DNA of 48,995 bases from Alkalihalophilus marmarensis DSM 21297 (GCF_000474275.2 NZ_ATAE01000011.1:1-48995); one strand, 5' to 3'; shown: positions 17,287 to 26,121, counted from the first letter of the stretch. Numbers and translations are program-made. The notes: generated by a model from the sequence alone, not told the origin.

Positions 17287-17388
17287 TATACTAAGTAGTC
17301 ATTTTTTTTTATAAAAATGTTTATATATAAACAAAATCACAAAAAAAACTATATACTAAGTATATATATTATTTCTATAATTTGTAAA
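17287..17388 (-). promoter_or_regulatory. Promoter with paired PadR-type operators
   Basis: On the minus strand TTTACA (17383-17388) is followed after 16 bases by TATATA (17361-17366). A perfect palindrome, ATATACT-A-AGTATAT (17351-17365 on the plus strand), covers the -10 box. A second, imperfect copy of the same core (TATACTAAGTAGT, 17287-17299) lies just upstream of the ribosome site. Two copies of ATACTAAGTA at the head of a PadR-containing operon point to autoregulation; that assignment is inferred. Confidence 0.6.
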
Positions 17389-17400
17389 CAGATTTTTTAT

Positions 17401-17427
17401 AAAAAAAACAGCCACTGAAAGTGACTG
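17401..17427 (-). terminator. Rho-independent terminator (minus strand)
   Basis: CAGTCAC pairs with GTGGCTG around TTTCA and is followed on the minus strand by eight T. It stops minus-strand transcripts before the ABC operon promoter. Confidence 0.75.
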
Positions 17428-17513
17428 AGCCGAAAGGGAAATTTTATAAGTCTTTATTCAACATGATAAGCTATTTACAGAATCACAAATATGAATCGAA
17501 GAGTAATTAGAAT

Positions 17514-17770
17514 TTACCGTGAATTTACACCATTATTAGCAGTGTTTATAATTATATAAGATACTTTATTTCCACTTTTATGAATTAAAACATTATTAGA
17601 TCTCCCCCTATAATTTCCCTTTAATCTATGAGAATCTAATTCTGAATTTATCATAGTAACGGCAGCTTTTTCCTAGTGTGGAAAAGCAAACATCCTACAC
17701 TTAATGTTCCATTCGTTATCTTTTAATTCTATGGATTCCCACTTTTTAATAATAGAATTTAATGCGGTTA
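17514..17770 (-). pseudogene. Possible degenerate reading frame
   Basis: In one minus-strand frame the stretch translates as a protein-like sequence broken once by TAG near 17675: ...LNSIIKKWESIELKDNEW, a stop, then EKAAVTMINSELDSHRL and further residues ending at TAA (17514-17516). It could be two halves of a decayed gene or chance. I do not recognise it and no ribosome site supports the ATG at 17652-17654. The rest of the gap 17428-17817 shows nothing. Confidence 0.25.
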
Positions 17771-17817
17771 TATGTTTTTATATAATTATTTAGTCGTGCA
17801 TTTTAAGAAGAATTTAG

Positions 17818-18258
17818 TTAACGAACAAAAGCGGCTTCTCTGTCAGCAAGGGCATCTTCTAACCACCTGGGATGCATCCTCAATAAGTCTTTAGGTAAGT
17901 TCTGTTGTTCAAAAAATTTAATTTCTAGTGACTCAGACGAATTACAACATAGTTCTCCCCCGGTTATTTCAGCGAGAAAACATGTGGTTATAAAATGTAC
18001 TGTTTTACCATTGGGATAAGTAAATACCTGTGAATGAGGATCAGAGTATACACCAATAAGCTTCTTAATTCTTATATCCAAATTCGTTTCCTCTTTGACT
18101 TCTCTAATAGCTGCTTCTGAAACAGTTTCCCCTATTTCGATATGGCCTGAAGGAATACCCCATAATCCAACATCTGCCCTTTTTTGTAACAAAACGTGGT
18201 TGTCCTTATCCAAAATAATTACTGCAACAGCAGCTTTTAAATCATCAACCTTCTCCAT
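17818..18258 (-). CDS. Nudix hydrolase
   Basis: This 146-residue protein has a complete Nudix box starting at Gly38 (GHIEIGETVSEAAIREVKEE, continuing TNLDI), preceded by LWGIPSG as in MutT/ADP-ribose-type enzymes. The family cleaves nucleoside diphosphates linked to another group, using Mg2+ bound by the REVKEE glutamates. An AAAGGAGG site lies 8 bases upstream of the ATG. It is preceded by a structured leader ending in a strong terminator hairpin only about 25 bases from the start, so expression is probably controlled by attenuation. The substrate cannot be read from sequence. Confidence 0.9.
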   Translation of the reverse strand: MEKVDDLKAAVAVIILDKDNHVLLQKRADVGLWGIPSGHIEIGETVSEAAIREVKEETNLDIRIKKLIGVYSDPHSQVFTYPNGKTVHFITTCFLAEITGGELCCNSSESLEIKFFEQQNLPKDLLRMHPRWLEDALADREAAFVR

Positions 18259-18597
18259 TCAATCGTCCTCCTTTAACTAATAAAAAAAGGACCGATTGGA
18301 AAGATTTCAACGCATGCCAAATACGCTGAACCTTTCCCCTCGGACCTTCTATGTCAATAGGTGCCTTTTACATATGGTAAAAGATGTAGCCCTTGGTCAC
18401 TGACCTATCTGAATAGCGGAACCCTAGCTACAATTTTCCAGTTCATATTTAGTTTACTATTAATTTTTAGAGAATGAAAGATACTTTTATAACACCTGCC
18501 ATACTAGTTGCTGACAGGGTACTTTTTTTACTGCATTATAGGAAAAGTTATGTAAGCAAATAAGTTTATTTATCTATCTATTTGAACTAAACGCAAA
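18259..18597. other. Leader region of the Nudix gene
   Basis: The stretch is mostly the structured leader described separately (18281-18437). A further imperfect hairpin at about 18496-18530 (CCTG...CAGG with a plus-strand T-run) has no clear owner. Confidence 0.4.
18281..18437 (-). ncRNA. Candidate cis-regulatory leader (riboswitch-like) with attenuator upstream of the Nudix gene
   Basis: Read on the minus strand, GTAGC and GCTAC close a compact domain. It holds TAGGGTTCCG, a CTAT-TCAG-ATAG hairpin and GTCAGTGACCAAGG. A CTTTTAC-CATAT-GTAAAAG hairpin and a CTAT-TGAC-ATAG hairpin follow. Last comes a long terminator stem beginning GGTCCGAGGGGAAAGG and ending CTTTCCAATCGGTCC, followed by seven T (18281-18345). 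The gene's ribosome site lies just beyond. Aptamer-like structure plus terminator before a start codon is the usual plan of a transcriptional riboswitch. TAGGGTTCCG and GGTCCGAG recall ykkC-class RNAs, one subtype of which is known upstream of Nudix genes, but the diagnostic 3' block of ykkC (GGGAUAAAAGCCCGGG) is absent. The class is therefore unassigned. Confidence 0.55.
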
Positions 18598-19470
18598 CTA
18601 CCCAAATACTTGAGCTGCAATGCTGAACAATGTATTGTTCCTGGTAGGTAGACTATCAGAATTAATGACCATGATTGGAGGACGGTTCACATTAACAAAT
18701 CCTCTCCTATTCAAAAACATCATAAATTCATTATTTTCTAACGGAACATCAATTCTTATTTTTCCTTGATGATTAATAGCAAGTTTATCTATCAAACCAG
18801 AAGCAACTTGAAAATCCCTTGCTACAATCGGGCCTAATATAAGATGAACTGGCCCTGAAATGGAAAGACCATATCCCACAATAGCTCCCTGATCATCCTT
18901 GGCAACGAAGATTTGTTCAGCCTGCTTCATTCTAATTTTTAAAAAGCGAGTTCTCGTAGCACCGAAAGCTCTCTCATCAAGTTTATAAATTGCATCCATA
19001 TCAACACCACTATACTCTTCGATAGTGGTGTTACTTCCAAGCAACGGGTCATGATCAAACATATAATGATCACAAATGTATTTATCAACATAACCTACCG
19101 AATTAAAACCCATTTTTTTATAAAGGGGTGAACCTTCTTTCGTGGCAATTAGCATAATTGGAGTGTCAGTCGTAACATCTTCAATACACCTTTTAGTGGC
19201 TTCTTCTCCTAATCCCATCCCTCTATAGTCTTCATGCACGATAACCATGCCAATAGAAGCTAAAGATCTGCCATAGGGGATGATTGCTGCACTTGAAACG
19301 ATTCTTTCCTCTAAATCCTTATGTCCAAAGATATTACCTGATGCAAGGACCGTTTTAAGTTCTCTTTCATCATAGTCCCATCCCACTGATGTAGATAGTT
19401 CAACTAATTGTGGAATATCACGTTCAACGAATTCTACTAGATCCAATATTGATTTATTGCAACTGGCCAT
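18598..19470 (-). CDS. GNAT family N-acetyltransferase with tandem C-terminal domain
   Basis: This 290-residue protein has an N-terminal GNAT domain (WDYDERELKTVL ... SIGMVIVHEDYRGMGLGEEATKRCIE, with the acetyl-CoA loop YRGMGLG) and a C-terminal half (about 150-290) of the Acetyltransf_18 type (YSGVDMDAIYKLDERAFGATRTRFL), as in YitH/YitI-like proteins. The acyl acceptor is unknown. A GGGAG site precedes the ATG. It stands alone on the minus strand. Confidence 0.85.
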   Translation of the reverse strand: MASCNKSILDLVEFVERDIPQLVELSTSVGWDYDERELKTVLASGNIFGHKDLEERIVSSAAIIPYGRSLASIGMVIVHEDYRGMGLGEEATKRCIEDVTTDTPIMLIATKEGSPLYKKMGFNSVGYVDKYICDHYMFDHDPLLGSNTTIEEYSGVDMDAIYKLDERAFGATRTRFLKIRMKQAEQIFVAKDDQGAIVGYGLSISGPVHLILGPIVARDFQVASGLIDKLAINHQGKIRIDVPLENNEFMMFLNRRGFVNVNRPPIMVINSDSLPTRNNTLFSIAAQVFG

Positions 19471-19606
19471 AACATTTCTCCCTTTTTAGAACACTTTTTT
19501 CTCTAATGCCTGCATGAAATATTTCAAAGTAATATACCGTAAATAACAGTACCCCAATAAAAGAAACTCCTGCCTGTACTACAACCTTTTTAGTCCCTAG
19601 GATAAA

Positions 19607-20113
19607 TTAAAAAGATTTGTAGTAAAGAACAGTAGAATGTAGCTCTCCATTTGCCGATCTAGCATAATGAGGGATTTTACCAGCCTGGATATAACCAATT
19701 GAAGAATAAAGAAGATTAGAAGGATCTCCTTCTCTTGTATCGAGAACTAATAATGACCTCCCTTCCAGCTTGGCTCTCTCTTCTGCTTTATTCATAAGTG
19801 AACGCGCAATACCACTGCGTCGATAATTAGGGTCTGTCATCAGCTTTGCAATTTCAGCTCTATGAGCACCATTCTGCTTAGTACATAGCTGTAGTTGTAC
19901 GCTGCCAACAATCTGGTTGTTTATTTTAGCCACGAATAAAAGTACTTGGGGATTTAAGACATTCATCCAATATTTATTCGCATCAGATAATTGGAGTGGT
20001 GGTAAAAAGCCAAGCGATGCGTCATCTTCTACTACCTTTACCAGAAGTTTGGAAAGTTCATCCGCGTGTTTATCCATAATTATCACTTGTTCAATCTGTA
20101 CATTATTAATCAA
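19607..20113 (-). CDS. GNAT family N-acetyltransferase
   Basis: This protein of about 168 residues has a GNAT core with the acetyl-CoA motif in MTDPNYRRSGIARSLMNKAEERAK and the C-terminal strand LYSSIGYIQAGKIPHYARS. I place the start at the TTG at 20111-20113 because GAGGTGA lies 5 bases before it; the frame is open 36 bases further upstream without a ribosome site. Substrate unknown. Confidence 0.82.
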   Translation of the reverse strand: MINNVQIEQVIIMDKHADELSKLLVKVVEDDASLGFLPPLQLSDANKYWMNVLNPQVLLFVAKINNQIVGSVQLQLCTKQNGAHRAEIAKLMTDPNYRRSGIARSLMNKAEERAKLEGRSLLVLDTREGDPSNLLYSSIGYIQAGKIPHYARSANGELHSTVLYYKSF

Positions 20114-20149
20114 CCGAATCACCTCAATAAATATATTTCTTACTATCAT

Positions 20150-20586
20150 TTTATCCTATGAATTCGATTACCGAACTAATTTGACAAAATATCTAACATT
20201 ACTATTTTTTTAGACTTTCTTTCCTATTTGGTGAAAAGCGCGCAATAAACTTATTAAATTATCTGCTTCGTTACTTACTTTATAAAAAAGGCGATAATTA
20301 AGATTTCTCCCCCGCTACTTGAATTATTTCTTTATATAAACGAATAGACAAAAATAATTTCATGAACATTCTCCTTATAGATCAATTTGTGCTGTATCTA
20401 AAAAAAGACACCTATCGAAAAATACCTTATAAAGGTAAATATTAACATGAAAATCCATTTGTTTGTTTGAAATATTCTTCTACAACTTTCTCACGGAATA
20501 CTAATTTAAATGAAATAATGTAGAACACAGGCCCCTTCTTCTTAAGGGTGTCTAAATGATAAAAACCCCTAAGAAGGGGTTTTAGT
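20150..20586. other. Intergenic region
   Basis: The stretch holds the YjiH terminator (20561-20583) and one possible 21-codon frame on the minus strand (20298-20363, MKLFLSIRLYKEIIQVAGE...), whose ATG lies 6 bases after AAGGAGA. The ribosome site is good but the peptide is too short to judge, so I do not list it as a gene. Nothing else is seen. Confidence 0.4.
20561..20583 (-). terminator. Terminator of the YjiH gene
   Basis: AAAACCCCT and AGGGGTTTT form a tight stem with a short loop, immediately after the stop codon and followed on the minus strand by T-rich sequence. Confidence 0.8.
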
Positions 20587-21966
20587 TTAGAAAATAATAT
20601 GTGCGATCAATACGATAATAGGTAATGTAACGAAAGTTCGTTCCAGGAAGATAACCACAAGATCTGTAAATTTAACTGGTAATTTAGAAGCAAGTAACAA
20701 TCCACCAACCTCGGACATATAGATCAGCTGTGTTACGGACACGCAGGCAATAACAAACCGCGTAAATTCACTTTCAATTCCACTACCGATCACAGCTGGT
20801 AAAAACATATCGGCAAATCCAATCACCATTGCCTGTGCAGCTTGATCCGCTTCTGGAACTTGCATGATATCCAATAAAGGTATAAAAGGCATACCTAATA
20901 GATCAAAAAATGATGTATGTTCTGCAGTAATTAAGGCGATGGTTCCTAAAGCCATTACAACTGGAATGACCCCAAACCACATATCAAGAACATTTTTCAA
21001 CCCATTTCTCGTTGTGTTCCCAATACCATTATTTTTCGTTGCGGCACGTTCTAACGCCTTTTCCATTCCAAGCTTAAATATTGGTACACCTTTCATATCA
21101 CTGTCTTTTACTATTTGCTTATTTTCTACCACATACTCATCTTTCTTACGTGAGAGAGGCGGGATTCTAGGAAGAATGACAGCAGCAACGAAGCCAGCTA
21201 TTGCTATTGTCATGTAATACGGTATAAATAAATGCTCTAATTCCAGATACGATAAAATAACGATACTAAACGTAATGGATACCACAGAAAAGGTTGTCCC
21301 GATGACTGCCGCCTCGCGTTTAGTATAGAACCCTTCCTCATACTGTTTATTCGTTAGTAGTACACCTATTGTTCCGTCTCCCATCCAAGAGGCTAAGCAG
21401 TCAATCGATGAGCGTCCAGGAAGTGTAAATAAAGGTCTCATAATTTTGTTTAAAAGAATACCACAAAGCTCGAGCAGGCCAAAATTCAATAGTAATGGCA
21501 GGAGAAATCCGGCAAATAGAAATACTGTAAACAAAATGGGAAGTAAATCATAAAGTAATAAACCACCTGTGTAGTCTGACCAAATCCACTCAGGTCCGAT
21601 CTGAAACAGAGTCATTACGGCAAAAAGCATACCTAGAATTCGCACATAAACCCAAACAGGCTTCACATGAAATAGAGTTTTCATTAAAGGTTTTTTTACC
21701 AAAGCTTTAGGTTCGAGTTTTGTAACGACAATTGTCATAATTGCTACAAAAAGAAGAATGAAAGTCATTAAAGATGGTATCATTCCGCCTAATAGTCCTT
21801 CGACTTGCTTAGCCATAAAGGCCACTGGAATGGTAATCTCTCCGTTATAAGTTAAAGGAATCATGAATAGAAAAATTCCAAACAAAGAGGGAATAATAAA
21901 TTTCATATAATCTTTTAATTGATAGGTCGTTTCTATTTTTCTCTTTTCTTTTTGAATAGCAGACAT
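20587..21966 (-). CDS. YjiH family membrane protein (nucleoside-recognition Gate domain)
   Basis: This 459-residue membrane protein has about ten predicted helices and two Gate-type segments (CLASWMGDGTIGVLLTNKQYEEGFYTKREAAVIGTTFSVVS and MVIGFADMFLPAVIGSGIESEFTRFVIACVSVTQLIYMSEVG), as in YjiH/SpmA-like proteins. The start is set at the ATG at 21966, 10 bases after AGGAGGGGG. The frame is open to 22053 but that part includes the predicted promoter. The family is thought to transport nucleosides or related solutes; direct evidence is thin. Confidence 0.85.
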   Translation of the reverse strand: MSAIQKEKRKIETTYQLKDYMKFIIPSLFGIFLFMIPLTYNGEITIPVAFMAKQVEGLLGGMIPSLMTFILLFVAIMTIVVTKLEPKALVKKPLMKTLFHVKPVWVYVRILGMLFAVMTLFQIGPEWIWSDYTGGLLLYDLLPILFTVFLFAGFLLPLLLNFGLLELCGILLNKIMRPLFTLPGRSSIDCLASWMGDGTIGVLLTNKQYEEGFYTKREAAVIGTTFSVVSITFSIVILSYLELEHLFIPYYMTIAIAGFVAAVILPRIPPLSRKKDEYVVENKQIVKDSDMKGVPIFKLGMEKALERAATKNNGIGNTTRNGLKNVLDMWFGVIPVVMALGTIALITAEHTSFFDLLGMPFIPLLDIMQVPEADQAAQAMVIGFADMFLPAVIGSGIESEFTRFVIACVSVTQLIYMSEVGGLLLASKLPVKFTDLVVIFLERTFVTLPIIVLIAHIIF

Positions 21967-22501
21967 AATAACTATGCCCCCTCCTATTTTTATTAAATAA
22001 TGTACCGTTCCTTTTTTTAATATCTCTATGTACTTAACCAAATCCATTGTCAATTCTTAATCGTGATTTCTAGTGATTATTAATTAATACATTCAACACC
22101 TTTCCATTTGTAAGCGGATACATTAATCTATATAAGTACACCTTATCTGTAACTATCCATACGGAGATCTCCCTTCCCTCATAAGATATTTGTAAAATCA
22201 GAAAATTGAGCTAAACGTATTTTTAAATAGTGCAAGATTTATTCCAAAGTGAAACCCTTTTCTATTAAGGGTTTTGAAATTTTAATAAAAAGAAAAGTGA
22301 AAAATTTTTTCGTTTCGCAAAATTTCTTTCTTTTTGCCATGTTAGCTATAACTTTAACCTTAAATCCTCCTTTGCCTCCCACAATAAAAAAGCGTATCCA
22401 CAATGGGATACGCTGCTTTAGTTGAGTCTGGAAGGGTCCTTATTTCTCCAAATAGGTCTTTAACCCTTCTAAATCCATGGCAAATATATGTGCATAAATT
22501 T
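21967..22501. other. Intergenic region between YjiH and PadR genes
   Basis: The region holds a possible YjiH promoter (TTGACA at 22048-22053, weak CATAGA at 22025-22030) and a hairpin at about 22248-22272 (AAACCCTT/AAGGGTTT). The PadR terminator (22386-22414) lies further right. A short protein-like minus-strand frame ending YLEK at about 22440 overlaps the PadR stop and may be a gene remnant. No complete gene is seen. Confidence 0.4.
22386..22414 (-). terminator. Terminator of the PadR gene
   Basis: AGCGTATCC and GGATACGCT form a 9-bp perfect stem followed on the minus strand by TTTTTTATTG, about 90 bases past the PadR stop. Confidence 0.8.
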
Positions 22502-23032
22502 TTACTCTTTTTCGTTTATATATTGTTTTGCCCACTTACACCATTCCAAGTACATTTCTGAATACCTTATCCCATATTCAACGGTTAACATAGTGCCTGT
22601 GTCGTTTTCCTTTTGACTAACAAAATGGTCTTTCCATTGTTTTGTCATTTTTAGAATTCTCTCTTCCCTCTCTATAACTTCGTCTAACAAGGTATTGATT
22701 TCCGTCACGGACAGTACAGGAAAAATAGTCGTTTTGATTAAAAATTCATCTTTAATTTTTGTTTGTTTTAAAGGTTCCTCGATTGCCCAGCGTATTAGAT
22801 CTTTCTTCCCTGAATCTGTAAGAGAGTATATTTTTTTATTTGGTGAGGTTCCTTGAATAACTAGTTCGTGTTCAATCAAGTTATCTTTTTCCATTTTGTG
22901 TAATTCTGTATAGATTTGACTATGGGTCGAATTCCAGAAATAGACCATCTGCTGCTTAAATATTCTTACCACATCGTATCCGGTTACTGGTTTTTTAGAT
23001 ATTATCCCTAATAAAGCGTATCGTAAGCTCAT
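22502..23032 (-). CDS. PadR family transcriptional regulator
   Basis: This 176-residue protein has the PadR winged helix (SLRYALLGIISKKPVTGYDVVRIFKQQ ... HSQIYTELHKMEKDNLIEHE) and a long helical C-terminus of the Vir_act_alpha_C type. The ATG at 23030-23032 lies 10 bases after AAGGA and aligns with the family start; an ATG 6 bases upstream is also in frame. An extended -10 box (TGCTATAAT, near 23069) lies upstream. It is not next to an obvious target operon; YjiH downstream is separated by a terminator. Confidence 0.88.
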   Translation of the reverse strand: MSLRYALLGIISKKPVTGYDVVRIFKQQMVYFWNSTHSQIYTELHKMEKDNLIEHELVIQGTSPNKKIYSLTDSGKKDLIRWAIEEPLKQTKIKDEFLIKTTIFPVLSVTEINTLLDEVIEREERILKMTKQWKDHFVSQKENDTGTMLTVEYGIRYSEMYLEWCKWAKQYINEKE

Positions 23033-23230
23033 AAACATCAATTCCTTAAAATTTGTCTATATGAAAAAATTATAGCATATTTACTTGACCAAAGTTTTAT
23101 CATTGCTTACTATATCTATAGCTTCATATGTCTAAATTGACATATGAAAAATTGGAACATGACTGTTTTTCATACCCATATCGATGTTTTAGAGGAAATA
23201 GTATATTATTTTTTATAAGGAGTTGAGCTC

Positions 23231-23533
23231 ATGGACAAAACAATTGTTATTGAATTTCAAACACGTGAAGAATATTGTCGCTGTTGCGACCAAAAACTTG
23301 CTACTCCTAAAACGAGTGAAGTGAGAGAATTTGAGTTCGATAAAGCGGATATCATGAGTTGGGGAAATTGGAAGGAAATTTCGATGATTGAAGAGGATCT
23401 TAGAGAATCTGTTAAAGACTACGTTTGTGAAACGATTAGTTTCTTGGCCATAAGTCCTTTTGAGAAATTACTAATTGAGGAAAGTGAATTTGATAAAGTG
23501 AAGAAATTCGTTACGAACGAGATCCTAATTTAA
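23231..23533 (+). CDS. Hypothetical protein with a Cys-rich N-terminal motif
   Basis: This 100-residue soluble protein starts at an ATG behind AAGGAG. The N-terminus contains YCRCCDQKL, a CxxC-like pair that could bind zinc or be redox-active. The rest is strongly acidic (EVREFEFDKADIMSWGNWKE, EESEFDKVKKF). I do not recognise the family. Confidence 0.65.
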   Translation: MDKTIVIEFQTREEYCRCCDQKLATPKTSEVREFEFDKADIMSWGNWKEISMIEEDLRESVKDYVCETISFLAISPFEKLLIEESEFDKVKKFVTNEILI

Positions 23534-23653
23534 TTTTTGGTACGCTTATGAACTGAGTTATGAAATATCATTTAAGAAAGGATTCTTATTCATATTTTTA
23601 AGTAGATCCTCTGCTTCTCTACTTAATTGGCTTGTGAATAAAAGGGTATAATG

Positions 23654-24400
23654 ATGAAAAAAATTCTCACTAAAAAAACGGTATTATTGGCATTCATCAC
23701 TTTAAGTATGCTAGTAATCTTGATATTATCTATATTCCTTATATGGACTCAAATCACCTACAGCGCAATAGATTCAGAACAAATCCACATAGAGGAAATG
23801 GAGGATATAGAAGACGGATGGTCTATCTATCGAGCTGAAAATGCTGATAAAGGTATCATTCTTTATCCTGGTGCAAAGGTTGAACCCGAAGCGTATGCTT
23901 ATCTCGCACAAGAGTTATCAAAGCAAGATATTACAGTGGCGATACCCTCGGTTAGATTAAATTTGGCAATTTTTGATGTGTCTAAAGCAAATGAACTAAT
24001 CCAAAATGATACGAACATTGAATGGTATATTGCCGGACATTCAATGGGAGGGGCAGCAGCTGCTATGTATGCAGACCGAAATTTAGACCAGGTAAACGGG
24101 CTTATATTACTTGGCGCATATGCAGCAAGCAATGATGTATTAAGTGAATCAAATTTACCGGTTCTATCTATAAGCGGGGAAGTCGATGGTCTAAGCACCC
24201 CTGAAAAAATAAAAGAATACAGCTCGAACATACCCAAAACAACTACATTTATTGAAATTCCAGGAGGTAACCACGCCTATTTTGGTGTTTATGGTAGCCA
24301 ATCTGGAGATAATGAAGCAAAAATAACGGTTAGTGAACAGCAAGAGATAATCATAGAAACCATTGTTAATTGGTTGGATACTGTTCATTCAAGTCATTAA
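23654..24400 (+). CDS. Membrane-anchored alpha/beta hydrolase
   Basis: This 248-residue protein has an N-terminal transmembrane anchor (about residues 10-32) and then an alpha/beta-hydrolase domain of the Abhydrolase_5 type. The triad is visible: Ser130 in the nucleophile elbow AGHSMGGAAA, Asp178 in SGEVDGLSTP and His207 in PGGNHAYFG. It is probably an extracytoplasmic esterase or lipase-like enzyme. AAAAGGG lies 7 bases before the ATG at 23654; an ATG at 23651 is also in frame. Confidence 0.85.
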   Translation: MKKILTKKTVLLAFITLSMLVILILSIFLIWTQITYSAIDSEQIHIEEMEDIEDGWSIYRAENADKGIILYPGAKVEPEAYAYLAQELSKQDITVAIPSVRLNLAIFDVSKANELIQNDTNIEWYIAGHSMGGAAAAMYADRNLDQVNGLILLGAYAASNDVLSESNLPVLSISGEVDGLSTPEKIKEYSSNIPKTTTFIEIPGGNHAYFGVYGSQSGDNEAKITVSEQQEIIIETIVNWLDTVHSSH

Positions 24401-24541
24401 GGTGTAGGAACGGTTCTTAGCGAAAATCATTATGATGAGGGCGGGACAAATTGTACTTGGCCCCCCTTCATTTCACATATAGTTTTGAGCCATATCCCGA
24501 GGAACCCTGCTTGTTCCTGAACAAAATGGACAAAATTGAAA

Positions 24542-25006
24542 TTATACTAATTCCTTAAGTCTCCTACAAACCTCGTTAATTCCGTTATTGGTAGTGTCTA
24601 TGATGATATCAGACCTTTTTTCTAACAAGGGGAGTACGTTTTCATAACTATCTAACACCTCTGCTCGTTCTTCTGGACTCTTACCATAATCATGAGGAGT
24701 TCTCTTATTGATTCTATCAATCATTACATTCAAATCAGTTTTTAGCAGCACTACATAATCAAAGTAGTGATAAAATTTTCCTTGATTAGAGTAGCATCCT
24801 GAGATAAAAAGATGTGAATGTTTATACTGCTCTAACAGACGAGTTATCTTTTCCACGTCCCAGATTCTTTCTTCTACCCCCTCATTTCCTATTGACTTAA
24901 CGTAGCCATTATCCGTATCGACAACATTGTATCCTTCTTTTTCTAACTGTATCAATGCACTTGATTTACCGACTCCAGATAAGCCTGTAATAAAAATGAT
25001 TGCCAT
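24542..25006 (-). CDS. P-loop nucleoside/nucleotide kinase-like protein
   Basis: This 154-residue protein begins with Walker A (FITGLSGVGKSSALIQL), followed by the substrate-binding DTDNGYV region, FISGCYSNQGKF and a lid-like stretch, DRINKRTPHDYGKSPEERAE. This is the layout of small AAA_18/AAA_33-type kinases that phosphorylate nucleosides or other small molecules. The substrate is unknown. Confidence 0.78.
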   Translation of the reverse strand: MAIIFITGLSGVGKSSALIQLEKEGYNVVDTDNGYVKSIGNEGVEERIWDVEKITRLLEQYKHSHLFISGCYSNQGKFYHYFDYVVLLKTDLNVMIDRINKRTPHDYGKSPEERAEVLDSYENVLPLLEKRSDIIIDTTNNGINEVCRRLKELV

Positions 25007-25066
25007 GGTGCGTCCTCCATTTAAATAGATATGAATGCCCGTTAATATGAATGTTCATGACCAATA

Positions 25067-25525
25067 TTACTTCCAATAATTCTTCATGATATCCCTTGTC
25101 CACCCTGGCTGAGAGATCTTCTCTCTAGGAAGAAATTCTTGCATTACTGGCTTGATATCTAATATTGGCGTTTCATTAATACAATCAAGGCCTGAAACAG
25201 TTAGCTCTCTACCTTTTCTTCCAACTACCTTTACCGTTGTAAGTCCTAATTGATTAGGGCGGTTTTTTCCACGCTGCGAAAAGATCCCTACTTTAGGTAA
25301 GGACGTATCATTCCTAGGGTGTCTTGCACCTGTAATTATTTTATCTTTCGCCACCTTATGAAAATAAAAGATAATCTCTAAATGTGAAAAAGAATCAATT
25401 TCATTAAAAGCTTCCTCTGGGAAGGTAGAGTCCAATACGATCTTACTAACTACCTCACCCCAGTAATCATCTTCAATCTCATTTCTCAGATTATAAGCAA
25501 TACCAACAGGGGTTAATGTGATCAT
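25067..25525 (-). CDS. TrmO-like protein (UPF0066/TsaA domain)
   Basis: This 152-residue protein matches the TsaA/TrmO beta-barrel family: LTPVGIAYN at the start, then FSHLEIIFYFHKV, the conserved GARHPRNDTSLPKVGIFSQRGKNRPNQLGLTTV block and LDCINETPILDIKPVM. TrmO methylates the N6-threonylcarbamoyl group of tRNA t6A37 with S-adenosylmethionine; related Bacillus paralogues are less clear. The start is the ATG at 25523-25525 behind AGAGGAAA; the longer open frame lacks a ribosome site. Confidence 0.85.
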   Translation of the reverse strand: MITLTPVGIAYNLRNEIEDDYWGEVVSKIVLDSTFPEEAFNEIDSFSHLEIIFYFHKVAKDKIITGARHPRNDTSLPKVGIFSQRGKNRPNQLGLTTVKVVGRKGRELTVSGLDCINETPILDIKPVMQEFLPREKISQPGWTRDIMKNYWK

Positions 25526-25719
25526 TTGATTTCCTCTTTTCTTTCTATTATTTTTTATATGAGACCTGAGTTTGGCTTTAGTAAGGAAGCAACTAAACGC
25601 TCCTAAACTATGAAAGGAACTATTGAGATGCATCGTGTAATGTTTACAGGTGAAGGAACTTTTTTACTTATGCTGGGCCGAAATGATGTAAATAATTAAC
25701 ACTTGAATAACCACCAACC

Positions 25720-26121
25720 TTATCTTTCAACCAAACTATCGAGCACTATATACCCTAAAATAATTCCTGTGATAGCCATTGATTCAATATGCATAATCTC
25801 GAGTGTGAACGGAAGATATTGTAATGGGATAAAATGGGCAAGCAGCGGGACGACGGTCACATAACACAACGGGATGCCTGCAATAAGCAGCTTTACCCAA
25901 TTGACCTTCCACCCTTTCCCTGCTTTGTGTTCTTTAATGAACCTTGGTAGACGTAGAAGAACTCCTAGAATTATAGGAAACAAAGTTGAAAATAGAAAAA
26001 ACGGCCACATCTCAAAGTTTCTCGAGGCCTCCAATCTTAAATGGTGCTGAAAGGTTAAGCCGCCCCATAAAACCAGCCCGATCAACAGCATCCAGCCTAG
26101 ATACTTCCAAACTTCTCTCAT
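25720..26121 (-). CDS. Hypothetical four-helix membrane protein
   Basis: This 133-residue protein has four predicted transmembrane helices (about 8-24, 40-58, 75-95 and 108-127) and a basic cytoplasmic loop, RFIKEHKAGKGWKVNW. It starts at an ATG behind AAGGGGGA. I do not recognise the family. No coupled neighbour is visible. Confidence 0.65.
   Translation of the reverse strand: MREVWKYLGWMLLIGLVLWGGLTFQHHLRLEASRNFEMWPFFLFSTLFPIILGVLLRLPRFIKEHKAGKGWKVNWVKLLIAGIPLCYVTVVPLLAHFIPLQYLPFTLEIMHIESMAITGIILGYIVLDSLVER

Noticed and set aside
18281-18437. Assignment of the Nudix leader to the ykkC (guanidine/ADP/PRPP) class
   Set aside because: TAGGGTTCCG and GGTCCGAG are present, but they are about 70 bases apart and the GGGAUAAAAGCCCGGG block is absent, so I report it as unclassified.
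20298-20363. 21-codon frame with a good ribosome site
   Set aside because: It is too short to judge, has no recognisable pattern and has no conserved neighbour.
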